DNA of 64,000 nucleotides from Planotetraspora kaengkrachanensis (GTDB lineage: Bacteria; Actinomycetota; Actinomycetes; Streptosporangiales; Streptosporangiaceae), in assembly GCF_016862895.1 (NCBI RefSeq), contig NZ_BONV01000004.1, forward strand, positions 248,001-312,000. The letters run 5' to 3'. The notes under the pieces are model-generated. The model was given only the letters and a program-made list of their open reading frames with translations, searched no databases and had not been told where the DNA came from. The position numbers were made by a program, and so were the translations under genes. This document shows, in pieces, positions 32,799 through 41,773 of this stretch. How positions within the stretch are numbered: position 1 is the first letter of the stretch; every line of letters begins with the position of its first letter.

Positions 32799-34635
32799 TG
32801 TCGATCACGTCCTGAATCACGGCGGCCAGTTCCTCGGCCTTGAACGGAAGCCCTCGTACGCGGTTGTAGCTGATCACGTCGATCAGGAAGCGGGCCCGGA
32901 GCAGCAGCGCCAGCTGACCGAGGTTGATCTCGGGGAGCAGCACCTTGTCGTAGGACCGCAACACGTCGCCGGTGTTGGCGGGCAGCGGGTTGAGGTGGCG
33001 CAGGTGCACCTGGGCGACCTTGCCCCCGGTCTTGCGGACCCGTCGTACGGCCGCCGCGATGGGGCCGAAGGTGGAGCCCCAGCCGAGCACGAGGACCCGG
33101 GCGTCGCCGTCGGGGTCGTCCACGGTCAGGTCGGGGACGTCGATCCCCTCGATCTTGGCCTGACGCAGCCGGACCATCTTGTCGTGGTTGTCGGGATCGT
33201 AGGAGATGTTGCCCGTGCCGTCGGCCTTCTCGATGCCGCCGATGCGGTGTTCGAGGCCGGGCGTGCCGGGGACGGCCCAGGGGCGGGCGAGCGTCTCCGT
33301 GTCCCGCTTGAACGGCAGGTAGGAGCCGTCCTCCCCGTTGGGCTCGGTCGCGAACTCGACCGAGAGGTCCGGCAGGTCGGCGGTCTCGGGGACCCGCCAC
33401 GGCTCGGAGCCGTTGGCCAGGTAGCCGTCCGACAGCAGGATGACCGGCGTGCGGTAGCGCAGCGCGATCCGCGCGGCCTCGATGGCGGCGTCGAAGCAGT
33501 CCGACGGCGTGGAGGCCGCGATGACCGGGACCGGCGACTCGCCGTTGCGGCCGTACAGCGCCATGAGCAGGTCGGTCTGCTCCGTCTTGGTCGGCATGCC
33601 GGTGGACGGCCCGGCCCGCTGCACGTCCACGACGATCAGCGGAAGCTCGGTCGTCACGGCGAGACCGACGGTCTCCGCCTTGAGCGTCACGCCGGGGCCC
33701 GAGGTGGTCGTCACGCCGAGGGCACCGCCGAACGCGGCTCCCAGCGCGGCGGCGACTCCCGCGATCTCGTCCTCGGCCTGGAACGTCCGGATCCCGAACC
33801 GCTTGTGCTTGGACAGCTCGTGCAGGATGTCCGAGGCCGGGGTGATCGGATAGGACCCGAGGAACAGAGGCAGCTTCGACTGGACGGAGGCCGCGATCAG
33901 GCCGTAGGCCAGCGCCTGATTGCCCGAGATGTTCCGGTAGACGCCCGATGCGAGCTTGGCCGGCCGGATCTCGTAGGAGACGGAGAACGACTCGGTGGTC
34001 TCGCCGTAGTTCCAGCCCGCGCGGAACGCAGCGACGTTCGCCTTGGCGATCTCGGGCTTCTTGGCGAACTTCGTCTCGAGGAACTTGACGGTCGCCTCGG
34101 TGGGGCGGTGGTACAGCCAGGACAGGAGACCGAGCGCGAACATGTTCTTGGCCCGCTCGGCGTCCTTCTTGGAGATCTCGAGCTCCTCGAGGGCCTTCAG
34201 GGTCAGCGAGGTCAGCGGCACCGAGTGGACCCGCCACTCGCTGAGGGACTCGTCCTCGAGCGGGCTCACCGCGTAGCCGACCTTCTGCAGGTTCCGCTTG
34301 GTGAACTCGTCGGTGTTCGCGATGATGTCGGCGCCACGAGGCAGGTCGCCCAGGTTCGCCTTCAGCGCGGCCGGGTTCATCGCGACCAGTACGTTGGGCG
34401 CGTCGCCTGGCGTGAGAATGTCATGATCGGCGAAGTGCAGTTGGAAACTGGACACTCCGGGGAGCGTTCCCGCGGGGGCGCGGATCTCCGCCGGGAAGTT
34501 GGGGAGCGTCGACAGGTCGTTGCCGAACTGCGCCGTCTCCGCCGTGAACCGGTCGCCGGTGAGCTGCATACCGTCGCCGGAGTCGCCGGCGAAGCGGATG
34601 ATCACGCGATCGAGTTGCTGCACCTGCTTGGTCAC
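32791..34635 (-). CDS. korA: 2-oxoacid:ferredoxin oxidoreductase subunit alpha
   Basis: A 614-residue fused gamma-alpha subunit. Residues 1-190 are the gamma (Rossmann-like) domain (RVIIRFAGDSGDGMQLTGD). The rest is the alpha pyrimidine-binding domain: QALAYGLIAASVQSKLPLF, PITPASDILHELSKH, GVTTTSGPGVTLKAETVGLA and DVQRAGPSTGMPTKTEQTD. This fusion is normal for actinobacterial KorA. GGAGGA lies 10 bases before the GTG start. It is the first gene of the korAB operon; a TATAAG sequence about 45 bases upstream may be the -10. It works with KorB in the cytoplasm, most likely on 2-oxoglutarate, as an alternative entry to the TCA cycle. Confidence 0.92.
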   Translation of the reverse strand: MTKQVQQLDRVIIRFAGDSGDGMQLTGDRFTAETAQFGNDLSTLPNFPAEIRAPAGTLPGVSSFQLHFADHDILTPGDAPNVLVAMNPAALKANLGDLPRGADIIANTDEFTKRNLQKVGYAVSPLEDESLSEWRVHSVPLTSLTLKALEELEISKKDAERAKNMFALGLLSWLYHRPTEATVKFLETKFAKKPEIAKANVAAFRAGWNYGETTESFSVSYEIRPAKLASGVYRNISGNQALAYGLIAASVQSKLPLFLGSYPITPASDILHELSKHKRFGIRTFQAEDEIAGVAAALGAAFGGALGVTTTSGPGVTLKAETVGLAVTTELPLIVVDVQRAGPSTGMPTKTEQTDLLMALYGRNGESPVPVIAASTPSDCFDAAIEAARIALRYRTPVILLSDGYLANGSEPWRVPETADLPDLSVEFATEPNGEDGSYLPFKRDTETLARPWAVPGTPGLEHRIGGIEKADGTGNISYDPDNHDKMVRLRQAKIEGIDVPDLTVDDPDGDARVLVLGWGSTFGPIAAAVRRVRKTGGKVAQVHLRHLNPLPANTGDVLRSYDKVLLPEINLGQLALLLRARFLIDVISYNRVRGLPFKAEELAAVIQDVIDSE

Positions 34636-35362
34636 AGCTGCTCAGTCCTCCTTGACGGCCCCGGGTATCTGCCCGAAACGCGTTCTTATATCCATGCTAG
34701 ATCCATCGAGACCGCGTTGTGTTCGCGGTGCGAATAATTGACACATGCGGACTACCGGTCCTCGTCGCATGAACCAAGGAGGGGCGGGGTCCCACCGAGG
34801 GATCGATGGCTGCGGGAGGCTAGGGAGTAGTCACTGAGGTGAACGTTCCGAATGACACAGTCCCCCGGCGAGCCGACACAGGTCCACGTGTAGGCGGGCG
34901 AAGAGGAAGGTAAGGCTCACGATGCCCAACTATACGTGCACCCCCGGCAGGGCGCGGGCACCCGGGCCTCGGCGCGGGTGTCACGGCGAGCGCGCTCGCC
35001 GCACGGTAGAAGGGCCTCGTCGACGCCCCGGCCTGACGTCGGATCCCCGTGGGCGGCCGTGCGCGGACCGGGGACGGCGCGGGCGGTGGCGTCCGTCACA
35101 TGGCCGCATCCGACTTGACTCGGGTGTGACGGACCGACAGGGTGTGCGGGTCAGGTCTCCGCATGCCGGTCCGGCTCCGCGGCGCAGGCGACCGGCCCGA
35201 CCCTCTCCCAGTCACGCTAGCGAATGCCGCTCCGCCGTCGCGCATTTTATGATGAATGCCGCGATAATGGCGATTTACTTTTCTTAAGCGGTAATGTACT
35301 GCAGTGGTTTTGTGACATATCTTGTGTGGCGCTTCGCGGGGTCAATATCTATTCTGGGTTAG
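34636..35362. other. Long intergenic region upstream of korA and the GSA-aminomutase-like gene
   Basis: 727 bases with divergent genes at both ends. The ORFs in it (for example 34922-35287) encode Arg/Pro-rich low-complexity products without good ribosome sites, so I see no gene. The last 140 bases (35222-35362) are clearly lower in GC than the surroundings (TTTTATGATGAATGCCGC, TTTACTTTTCTTAAGCGG) and probably hold the promoter of the downstream gene. TATAAG near 34690 on the minus strand may serve korA. Confidence 0.4.
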
Positions 35363-36712
35363 GTGGTTGATCAGACTAGTTGGCCCGGTTTCGCGCGATC
35401 CGAACAGCTGCAGCGTCGGCTGCACGACCTGGTGCCCGGTGGGGCGCACACGTACGCCCGCGGCTCTGATCAGTACCCAGAGAACATGGCCCCCGTGCTG
35501 GTGCGCGGCGAGGGAGCCCGGGTCTGGGACGCCGACGGCAACTGCTTCGTCGAATACAACATGGGGCTGCGCTCCGTCACCCTCGGCCACGCCTATCCGC
35601 CGGTCCTCGACGCGGTGCGCGCCGTCCTGGCCGACGGGCTCAGCTTCACCCGCCCGACCGAGCTGGAGCTCCTGGCGGCGGAGGAGTTCCTGGCCCAGGT
35701 GCCGGGCGCGGACATGGTGAAGTTCGGCAAGGGCGGCTCGGACGCCACCTCGGCCGCCATCCGGCTGGCGAGGGCGGTGACCGGCCGTGATCTCGTCGCC
35801 ATGTGTGAGCAGCCCTTCTTCTCGGTTCACGACTGGTTCATCGGCGGCCTGGAGATGAACGCCGGGATCCCCGAGGCGGTACGAGAGCTCAGCGTCCGCT
35901 TCCGCTACAACGACCTCGACTCGCTGCGGGAGCTGTTCGAGCGGAACGAGGGCCGGATCGCCTGCGTGATCATGGAGGCGGCCACGGCCGCGGTCGAACC
36001 GGATCCGGGCTTCCTGGAGGGCGTCCGCGAGCTGTGCGACCGGCAGGGAGCGGTACTCATCTTCGACGAGATGATCACCGGGTTGCGCTGGGCGGCCGGC
36101 GGGGCCCAGGCGGTGTACGGGGTCCGGCCGGACCTGTCGTGCTGGGGCAAGGCGATCGGCAACGGCTTCCCGATCTCCGCCCTGGCCGGGCGCAGGGAGA
36201 TCATGGAGCTCGGCGGTCTGCGCACCGATGAGCCGAGGGTCTTCCTGATGTCCACCACGCACGGTCCGGAGAGCGTGTCGCTGGCGGCGCTGCGCGCGGT
36301 CCTGCGGGCCTACGCAGAAGGCGACCCGATCGGGACCATGGAGCAGCGCGGCCGGGAGCTCGCCGACGGGGTCAACGCGGCAGCGAAGGACCTCGGCGTC
36401 CACGCCCACGTGGCGGCCATCGGGAGACCGTCCTGCCTGCTGTTCACCACCAAGGACGGATCGGGCGCGCCGTCCCAGCCCTTCCGCACGCTCTTCATGC
36501 AGGAGTTGCTGAGGCGAGGCGTGCTCGCTCAGAACTTCGTCGTGTCGGCGGCGCACACCCCCGAGGACGTCGAGCAGACCGTTTCCGCGGCGCGTGAGGC
36601 GATGCTGATCTATCGCAAGGCGCTGGAGGCCGGCGGCGTGGAGGGATTGCTCCACGGGCGCCCGGTCGCACCCGCTCTCCGGCGATACGCGGAGCCGCGA
36701 CGACTTCATTGA
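35363..36712 (+). CDS. Glutamate-1-semialdehyde aminomutase-like class III aminotransferase
   Basis: A 449-residue PLP enzyme of the HemL/class III aminotransferase group. VPGGAHTYARGSDQYPENM is close to the HemL N-terminal motif PGGVNSPVR in position. The PLP lysine is in SCWGKAIGNGFPISALAGR, and the cofactor-binding IFDEMITGLRW contains the conserved Asp. PLP-ring contacts such as GKGGSDATSAAIRLARAVTGRD are also in place. True HemL is usually about 430 residues and sits with other heme genes; here the neighbours are korAB and nuo, and the sequence (HDWFIGGLEMNAGIP) departs from HemL. A sugar or amino-acid aminotransferase role is possible. The GTG at 35363 has only a weak AGG nearby, so the start is uncertain. 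Confidence 0.78.
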   Translation: MVDQTSWPGFARSEQLQRRLHDLVPGGAHTYARGSDQYPENMAPVLVRGEGARVWDADGNCFVEYNMGLRSVTLGHAYPPVLDAVRAVLADGLSFTRPTELELLAAEEFLAQVPGADMVKFGKGGSDATSAAIRLARAVTGRDLVAMCEQPFFSVHDWFIGGLEMNAGIPEAVRELSVRFRYNDLDSLRELFERNEGRIACVIMEAATAAVEPDPGFLEGVRELCDRQGAVLIFDEMITGLRWAAGGAQAVYGVRPDLSCWGKAIGNGFPISALAGRREIMELGGLRTDEPRVFLMSTTHGPESVSLAALRAVLRAYAEGDPIGTMEQRGRELADGVNAAAKDLGVHAHVAAIGRPSCLLFTTKDGSGAPSQPFRTLFMQELLRRGVLAQNFVVSAAHTPEDVEQTVSAAREAMLIYRKALEAGGVEGLLHGRPVAPALRRYAEPRRLH

Positions 36713-36747
36713 CGCGACGCCTTCACTAATCGGAGCACCGGACTACC

Positions 36748-37128
36748 ATGGCAATCATGGACGGATATTTCGGCTCATATGTCGTCGTTGTCGTCCTTTT
36801 ACTCATAGGTGTGGGGATTTTCGCGGGCGGCCTGTTCGCCAACCGGATGTTGCGGCCCGACCGCCCCACGCCCGACAAGCTCACGACCTATGAGTGCGGC
36901 GTCGACCCCGTCGGCGAGGGCTGGGCGCAGTCGCAGGTCCGCTACTACGTCTTCACGTATCTCTATGTGGTCTTCGCCGTGGACGCGGTCTTCCTCTTCC
37001 CGTGGGCGACCGTCTTCGCGGCGCCGGGCTTCGGGATGACCACGCTCGTCGAGATGTTCGTCTTCCTCGCCTTCATCGCCCTCGGCATCCTCTATGCCTG
37101 GCGCAAGCGGGTGCTCGCCTGGACGTGA
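36748..37128 (+). CDS. nuoA: NADH-quinone oxidoreductase subunit A
   Basis: A 126-residue membrane subunit of complex I with three helices, at the start ([20 protein letters not shown]), middle and end of the protein. The first loop has the conserved [12 protein letters not shown] with the Cys of the quinone-site loop, then [23 protein letters not shown] and the acidic [17 protein letters not shown]. It is the first gene of a second-type nuo operon. Two in-frame ATGs (36748, 36757) are possible starts. It is followed after 25 bases by nuoB. Confidence 0.93.
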   Translation: MAIMDGYFGSYVVVVVLLLIGVGIFAGGLFANRMLRPDRPTPDKLTTYECGVDPVGEGWAQSQVRYYVFTYLYVVFAVDAVFLFPWATVFAAPGFGMTTLVEMFVFLAFIALGILYAWRKRVLAWT

Positions 37129-37153
37129 CCGGCAGGGAGAGGAGAATGGCCCC

Positions 37154-37672
37154 ATGGCGGTGAGCGATCTTCCGATGCCCACGGTTGGGCCGGCGTCCAG
37201 GCTGGCGCCCAAGCCGATGAAGTTCGTCCTGAACTGGGGCAGGCGCTACTCGCTCTGGGTCTTCAACTTCGGGCTGGCGTGCTGCGCGATCGAGTTCATC
37301 GCGACGTCGATGAGCAGGCATGACTTCATCCGGTTCGGGGTGATCCCGTTCGCGAACGGGCCGCGGCAGGCCGATCTGATGATCGTCAGCGGCACGGTGA
37401 CCGACAAGATGGCCCCCGCGGTGAAGCGGCTGTACGAGCAGATGCCCGACCCGAAGTACGTCATCTCGTTCGGGGCCTGCTCCAACTCCGGCGGCCCCTA
37501 CTGGGACTCCTACTGCGTGACCAAGGGGGTCGACCAGATCATCCCCGTCGACGTCTACGTCCCCGGCTGCCCGCCGCGGCCCGAGGCGCTGCTCCACGGC
37601 ATCATGAAGCTTCAGGAGAAGATCGCAGGCGAGACGCTCAGCGACCGTTACCTGCCGGGCGGCGGCGCATGA
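37154..37672 (+). CDS. nuoB: NADH-quinone oxidoreductase subunit B
   Basis: The 172-residue subunit that holds cluster N2, next to the quinone site. The four ligand cysteines are present: the CC pair in [19 protein letters not shown], one in [17 protein letters not shown], and one in [21 protein letters not shown] lies upstream of the ATG at 37154. N2 is the last Fe-S centre before quinone and normally packs against NuoD, which is not encoded here. The stop overlaps the ATG of nuoC (ATGA). Confidence 0.93.
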   Translation: MAVSDLPMPTVGPASRLAPKPMKFVLNWGRRYSLWVFNFGLACCAIEFIATSMSRHDFIRFGVIPFANGPRQADLMIVSGTVTDKMAPAVKRLYEQMPDPKYVISFGACSNSGGPYWDSYCVTKGVDQIIPVDVYVPGCPPRPEALLHGIMKLQEKIAGETLSDRYLPGGGA

Positions 37673-38250
37673 GCATCGGCGCCGCGATCGAGGCGCGGTA
37701 CGGCTCGCGCGTCCGGATCTCCGACTCGTTCGGTGAGGTCGTGGCCGACGTGGAGCCGGACGACTGGCTCGACGCGCTGGACTTCGCCCGGTCGGAGGGC
37801 TTCGAGTTCTTCGACTGGCTCACCGGGGTCGACGAGCCGCCGGACGAGTTCGCGATCGTCGCCCACGTCGTCGACACCGTCGCCGTCGCGCACCTGCTGA
37901 TCAGGACCCGGGTGCCGCGCGCCGACCCCAGGCTGCCCAGTGCGACGGGTGTGTTCCGCGGAGCCGACTGGCACGAGCGCGAGACCTTCGAGATGTTCGG
38001 TGTGATCTTCGAGGGGCACCCGGCCCTGCGGCCGTTGCTGCTGCCCGAGGGTTTCGAGGGCCACCCCCTGCGCAAGGACTTCGTGCTGGCCGCCCGGGTG
38101 GCCAAGGCGTGGCCCGGCGCCAAGGAGCCGGGCGAGTCCGACCACGGGTCGCCGAGCCGCCGCAAGGTTCTTCCTCCCGGCGTCCCCGCCGACTGGGCCA
38201 GATCCCCGGGAGCGCCGGCCGTACCGGAGGGAGAGGAGGGCGATGGCTGA
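37669..38250 (+). CDS. nuoC: NADH-quinone oxidoreductase subunit C
   Basis: The 193-residue 30-kDa subunit. The signature [22 protein letters not shown] is intact, ending in [12 protein letters not shown]. It is a stand-alone NuoC, not a NuoCD fusion: the reading frame ends about 50 residues after the signature, with a tail rich in Pro and acidic residues. The ATG overlaps the nuoB stop and its own end overlaps nuoH by 8 bases, so no space exists here for a nuoD gene. It would normally connect NuoD with NuoB. Confidence 0.92.
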   Translation: MSIGAAIEARYGSRVRISDSFGEVVADVEPDDWLDALDFARSEGFEFFDWLTGVDEPPDEFAIVAHVVDTVAVAHLLIRTRVPRADPRLPSATGVFRGADWHERETFEMFGVIFEGHPALRPLLLPEGFEGHPLRKDFVLAARVAKAWPGAKEPGESDHGSPSRRKVLPPGVPADWARSPGAPAVPEGEEGDG

Positions 38251-39196
38251 GGTGCTCGACGTCGCGGTCCGGCTGATCGTGATCGTGGTGGCCTTCCTCC
38301 TGCTGCCCCTGATCGTCGGGCAGATGGAGCACAAGGCCATGGCGCACATGCAGTCGCGCCTGGGACCGATGTACGCGGGCGGGTTCCACGGGTGGGCGCA
38401 GCTCATCGCCGACGGCGTCAAGTTCGCCCAGAAGGAGGACGTGATCCCGGCGGCCGCCGACCGTCGCGTCTTCGCCATCGCCCCGGCCGTCGCGCTCGTG
38501 CCATACCTCGTGGTGCTGGTCGTGATCCCCGTCGGGCCCGGCCTGGTGGGGGCGGACGTCGACGCGGGCCTGTTCTTCGTGCTCGCCGTGATGGGCGTCG
38601 GTGTGCTCGGCGCGATCATGGCCGGCTGGGCGTCGGCCAACAAGTACAGCGTGCTCGGCGGCATGCGGGCGGCGGCCCAGCTCATGTCCTACGAGCTGCC
38701 GCTGGTCCTGGCCGCCTCGAGCGTGGCGATGGCCGCGGGCACCCTGTCGCTCGAGGGCATCGCCGAGCAGTGGCGGTGGTGGTGGCTCCCGTGGCAGGCG
38801 ATCGGGGCCGTGGTCTTCTTCGTCGCGGGGCTCGCGGAGTTGCGCAGGCCGCCGTTCGACATGCCGATCGCCGACTCCGAGATCATCATGGGCACGATGA
38901 CGGAGTACACGGGGATCCGGTTCGCGCTGTTCATGCTGGCGGAGTACGCCGGCATCGTGGTGCTCTCGGCGCTGACGGCCGTGTTGTTCCTCGGCGGCTG
39001 GCAGGGCCCGCTCCTGCCCGGCCCCGTGTGGACGCTCATCAAGGTCTTCGTCCTGGCGTTCGTGGTGATCTGGGTCCGTGTGAGCTTCCCCCGGCTCCGT
39101 GAGGACCAGCTCCAGAAGCTCGCCTGGATCGGCCTCGTGCCGCTCGCGCTGCTCCAACTCGCGCTCACGGGGGTCGTCAAGGTCCTCATGGCATGA
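38243..39196 (+). CDS. nuoH: NADH-quinone oxidoreductase subunit H
   Basis: A 317-residue membrane subunit with eight to nine helices that forms the quinone chamber entrance. MAHMQSRLGPMYAGGFHGWAQLIADGVKF matches the conserved first-loop motif (usually RRGPN) with RLGP in place. ELRRPPFDMPIADSEIIMG with TEYTGIRFALFMLAEY corresponds to the well-conserved loop, which in most NuoH reads ERTPFDLPEAESEL; the change of P-E-A-E to P-I-A-D removes one conserved acidic residue. The ATG overlaps nuoC. It is directly followed, in overlap, by an unrecognised gene, where most operons have nuoI. Confidence 0.92.
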   Translation: MAEVLDVAVRLIVIVVAFLLLPLIVGQMEHKAMAHMQSRLGPMYAGGFHGWAQLIADGVKFAQKEDVIPAAADRRVFAIAPAVALVPYLVVLVVIPVGPGLVGADVDAGLFFVLAVMGVGVLGAIMAGWASANKYSVLGGMRAAAQLMSYELPLVLAASSVAMAAGTLSLEGIAEQWRWWWLPWQAIGAVVFFVAGLAELRRPPFDMPIADSEIIMGTMTEYTGIRFALFMLAEYAGIVVLSALTAVLFLGGWQGPLLPGPVWTLIKVFVLAFVVIWVRVSFPRLREDQLQKLAWIGLVPLALLQLALTGVVKVLMA

Positions 39197-40197
39197 CAGG
39201 CGACCTGCGGCCCCTGGGCCCCGCGAACCCGGGAGATCGGCGCCTGCCCGCGACCGTCCTGTCGTGGGACGAGGACCGGCTGGTCGCGGCCGACGAGGCC
39301 TCCGGCAGGTCGGTACGGCTGCCGCCCGGCGCGCCCCGGACGCTGGCCTGCTACTCGTTCACCCGGGAACGGGGGGAGAACGAGAAGAAGAAGAAGGACC
39401 AGGACCTGATGGTCTTCGGGCTCGCCGTTCTCGACGCCGACAGGCTGGTCCTGCTCGATCTGCCCGGTCGGTGGGGGACGGACGCCGTGTCCGCCTTCGC
39501 CCCCGCGCACGGCCTGGAGTTTCAGGCATTGGGTCTCACCCCGGCCCGGGCGCGGACGTTCCTGTCGTGCCGCGCCCCCGGCTGGGGAGTCCTGCGGGGA
39601 CTTCCCGAACCGGCGCCCGCATCGCGCGGGCGGCGCTTCGCCTGGTGGACCGCGGCGCTGTCCGGGCTCGTGGCCATGGTTTGCACGCTCTACTTCCTGC
39701 CGCCGCACATGTGGCGCTTCTTCCGCCTCGCGGTGACGAACTTCGCCGACGTGCTGGAACTCAAGTGGCTGGCCCTGGCGGCCAGCCCGCTCGGCGTGCT
39801 GATCGCACCGCTCTTCCGGCGGCTCGACCGGGTTCTGCTCCGCCGGAGGGTCTCGCGTGGCCGCGGCCTCGCCGCGGCGGACCGGCCCTCGGCGGCGCGA
39901 CTGGGAGTGCGGGGGACGAAGCTCGCGATCAGCGGCATGGGGCCGGGGCCGCGGTCCAAGGGGGTCAAGAAGCACCCGCTGGACGGGCTCCGGATGCTGA
40001 TCTATCGCTGTGAGGGGCTGAACGGCCTGTTCGTGCTCGACGGGACGGGGCGGCCGGTCTACCACTTCCCCGGCAGGTGGCACCCGGAGGACGTGAACCG
40101 CTTCGCCGCACGGCACGGCGTCACCTGCGAGATCCGCGAACTGCCCCGTAGCGAGTACGCCGCGCTCGCCACGGCCGCCCAGGACGCCTACCCCTGA
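39193..40197 (+). CDS. Unrecognised membrane protein with a duplicated domain, inside the nuo operon
   Basis: A 334-residue protein that I do not recognise. Its ATG overlaps the nuoH stop (ATGA), and it lies between nuoH and nuoI. Residues of about 76-115 (GLAVLDADRLVLLDLPGRW, then VSAFAPAHGLEF) and 278-317 (GLFVLDGTGRPVYHFPGRW, then VNRFAARHGVTC) are two copies of one domain, with PGRW, FA and HG shared. Two hydrophobic segments lie between them, at about 150-169 (AWWTAALSGLVAMVCTLYF) and 191-208. A charged run EKKKKDQ precedes the first copy. No cofactor motif was seen. Its place suggests an accessory or assembly role for this complex, but that is inference. Confidence 0.85.
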   Translation: MTGDLRPLGPANPGDRRLPATVLSWDEDRLVAADEASGRSVRLPPGAPRTLACYSFTRERGENEKKKKDQDLMVFGLAVLDADRLVLLDLPGRWGTDAVSAFAPAHGLEFQALGLTPARARTFLSCRAPGWGVLRGLPEPAPASRGRRFAWWTAALSGLVAMVCTLYFLPPHMWRFFRLAVTNFADVLELKWLALAASPLGVLIAPLFRRLDRVLLRRRVSRGRGLAAADRPSAARLGVRGTKLAISGMGPGPRSKGVKKHPLDGLRMLIYRCEGLNGLFVLDGTGRPVYHFPGRWHPEDVNRFAARHGVTCEIRELPRSEYAALATAAQDAYP

Positions 40198-40247
40198 GCA
40201 CCTGGATCGCTCCATCCGGCCGGCGGGTTCGATCCTCCTGCACATTC

Positions 40248-40288
40248 TGTGGATAACTCAGCCCGATGGCTGTGGAAATTGTGGATAA
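40248..40288. promoter_or_regulatory. Two DnaA-box sequences upstream of nuoI
   Basis: TGTGGATAA occurs exactly at 40248-40256 and again at 40280-40288 (the reverse complement of the perfect DnaA box TTATCCACA), 32 bases apart, with a degenerate TGTGGAAAT between (40271-40279). They lie in the 149-base gap before nuoI. Binding of DnaA would make a regulatory link to replication, but there is no origin context here. Confidence 0.55.
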
Positions 40289-40346
40289 CCGATAGGGTCG
40301 CGCCACCGGATTCACCTGTCGGCGCTTGTGCGTCATGATGTTGAAT

Positions 40347-41204
40347 ATGGCGCGCATACCAGGAGAAGGGCTGGCCAAGGGGCTGGCGGTGACTCTCAGG
40401 CACATGCTGCGCAAATCCGATACGCAGCAGTACCCCGAGGTCAAGCCCGACCTGCCACCTCGCAGCCGGGGTGTGATCGCACTGGTCGAGGAGAACTGCA
40501 CGGTCTGCATGCTGTGCGCTCGCGAGTGCCCCGACTGGTGCATCTACATCGACTCGCACAAGGAGACGCTCCCCGCTCCCGAGGGTGGCAGGCCCCGGGC
40601 ACGGAACATGCTCGACCGGTTCGCCATCGACTTCTCCCTGTGCATGTACTGCGGCATCTGCATCGAGGTCTGCCCCTTCGACGCGCTGTTCTGGTCGCCC
40701 GAGTTCGAGTACTCGGAGCACGACATCCGCGATCTTCTCCACGAGAAGGACCGGCTGGGCGAGTGGGCGGCGACCGTGCCTCCGCCGCCGGCCCACGAGA
40801 TCGGCGCCGAGCCGCCCAAGGAGATCGCCGCCGGCTCGCGCCCGGCACGGTCGGCCGAGACGGCGCGACGGCCCGCGGGCGACAGGCCCGTACGGCCGGC
40901 GGGCGACAGGCCCGCCCGGCCCGCGACCGCCGCACCGGACGATTCCGGAACCGGAGCCCGGCCGACGGGAACGCCGGCCGAGCAGACCACGCCGCCCGGC
41001 GGGAACGGACCGTCAGAGGAGAGCGCGCCCGCGGAGGGCAGGACACCGCCCGCTGAGAGCGCGCCGCGCCGGGAGCCGCCGAGGCCCATGCGGGACATCC
41101 GCTCCATCAGGCCGCCGGGCGCGCTGCCGAAGAAGCCGAGCACCCCGGACGCCCCCGAGAGCCCGGGCGACCCCGCGAAGGACGGGCCGGGGGAGGACGC
41201 GTGA
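40347..41204 (+). CDS. nuoI: NADH-quinone oxidoreductase subunit I with a long C-terminal tail
   Basis: The subunit that carries two 4Fe-4S clusters (N6a, N6b). The motifs are [12 protein letters not shown] and [12 protein letters not shown], both in the first 110 residues. Beyond about residue 145 the protein continues for some 140 residues of low-complexity Pro/Arg/Ala/Glu sequence with repeats such as RPAGDRP. Typical NuoI proteins are 150-220 residues, so the tail is long. The ATG at 40347 ([20 protein letters not shown]) is chosen as the family start; ATGs at 40335 and 40338 are alternatives. It overlaps nuoJ by GTGA. The electrons would pass from here to NuoB. Confidence 0.9.
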   Translation: MARIPGEGLAKGLAVTLRHMLRKSDTQQYPEVKPDLPPRSRGVIALVEENCTVCMLCARECPDWCIYIDSHKETLPAPEGGRPRARNMLDRFAIDFSLCMYCGICIEVCPFDALFWSPEFEYSEHDIRDLLHEKDRLGEWAATVPPPPAHEIGAEPPKEIAAGSRPARSAETARRPAGDRPVRPAGDRPARPATAAPDDSGTGARPTGTPAEQTTPPGGNGPSEESAPAEGRTPPAESAPRREPPRPMRDIRSIRPPGALPKKPSTPDAPESPGDPAKDGPGEDA

Positions 41205-41740
41205 CATCCGAGACGCCGGGGTTCTGGCCGCCCAGCGGCCCGGAGGTGGTGTTCCTGCTGCTCGGCGTCGTCGCGCTCGGATCCGCGCTGCTGGTGGTCA
41301 CGACGAGGCAACTCGTCCACGCGGCGCTGTGGCTCGTCCTCTGCTTCGGCGCGCTGGCCGGGTGTTACCTCGTGCTGACTGCGGAGTTCGTCGCCTGGGT
41401 CCAGGTGCTCATCTACGTGGGCGCTGTCGTCGTGCTGCTGCTGTTCGGGATCATGCTGACGCGGGCGCCCATCGGACGCTCGGCCGATCTCGACTCCGGC
41501 AACCGGTGGGCGGCGGTGCTCGTCGCCCTCGCCACGGCCGGGGTGCTCTTGAGCGTCGTCGTCGCGGGGTTCGGCGCGGCCTACGCCCCGCTTGATCCCG
41601 GCCAGGGGGCGGCCAAGCCGCTCGGGTCGAGCATCTTCAGGACCTGGGTGCTGCCGTTCGAGGCCCTGTCGGTGCTGCTGCTGGCCGCGCTGATCGGGGC
41701 CATCGTCATCTCCCGCACCGACATCAGGGGGCGGGAATGA
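41201..41740 (+). CDS. nuoJ: NADH-quinone oxidoreductase subunit J
   Basis: A 179-residue membrane subunit with five helices. [21 protein letters not shown] is followed by [39 protein letters not shown], the conserved helix-III region that joins the proton path to the quinone site, given here only in part. The GTG start overlaps the nuoI stop. The C-terminus (SRTDIRGRE) is charged. It is one of the three small subunits (with A and K) that lie near the quinone cavity. Confidence 0.91.
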   Translation: MTSETPGFWPPSGPEVVFLLLGVVALGSALLVVTTRQLVHAALWLVLCFGALAGCYLVLTAEFVAWVQVLIYVGAVVVLLLFGIMLTRAPIGRSADLDSGNRWAAVLVALATAGVLLSVVVAGFGAAYAPLDPGQGAAKPLGSSIFRTWVLPFEALSVLLLAALIGAIVISRTDIRGRE

Positions 41741-41773
41741 CTTCTGCCGCGTGCGACGGGACGGTGGGCTGAG

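Noticed and set aside
34922..35287. A 121-codon ORF in the korA/aminotransferase gap
   Set aside because: The product is Arg/Pro/Gly-rich with no domain pattern, the purine run before the ATG is too far away, and the opposite strand has an equally good ORF, as is common in GC-rich noncoding DNA.
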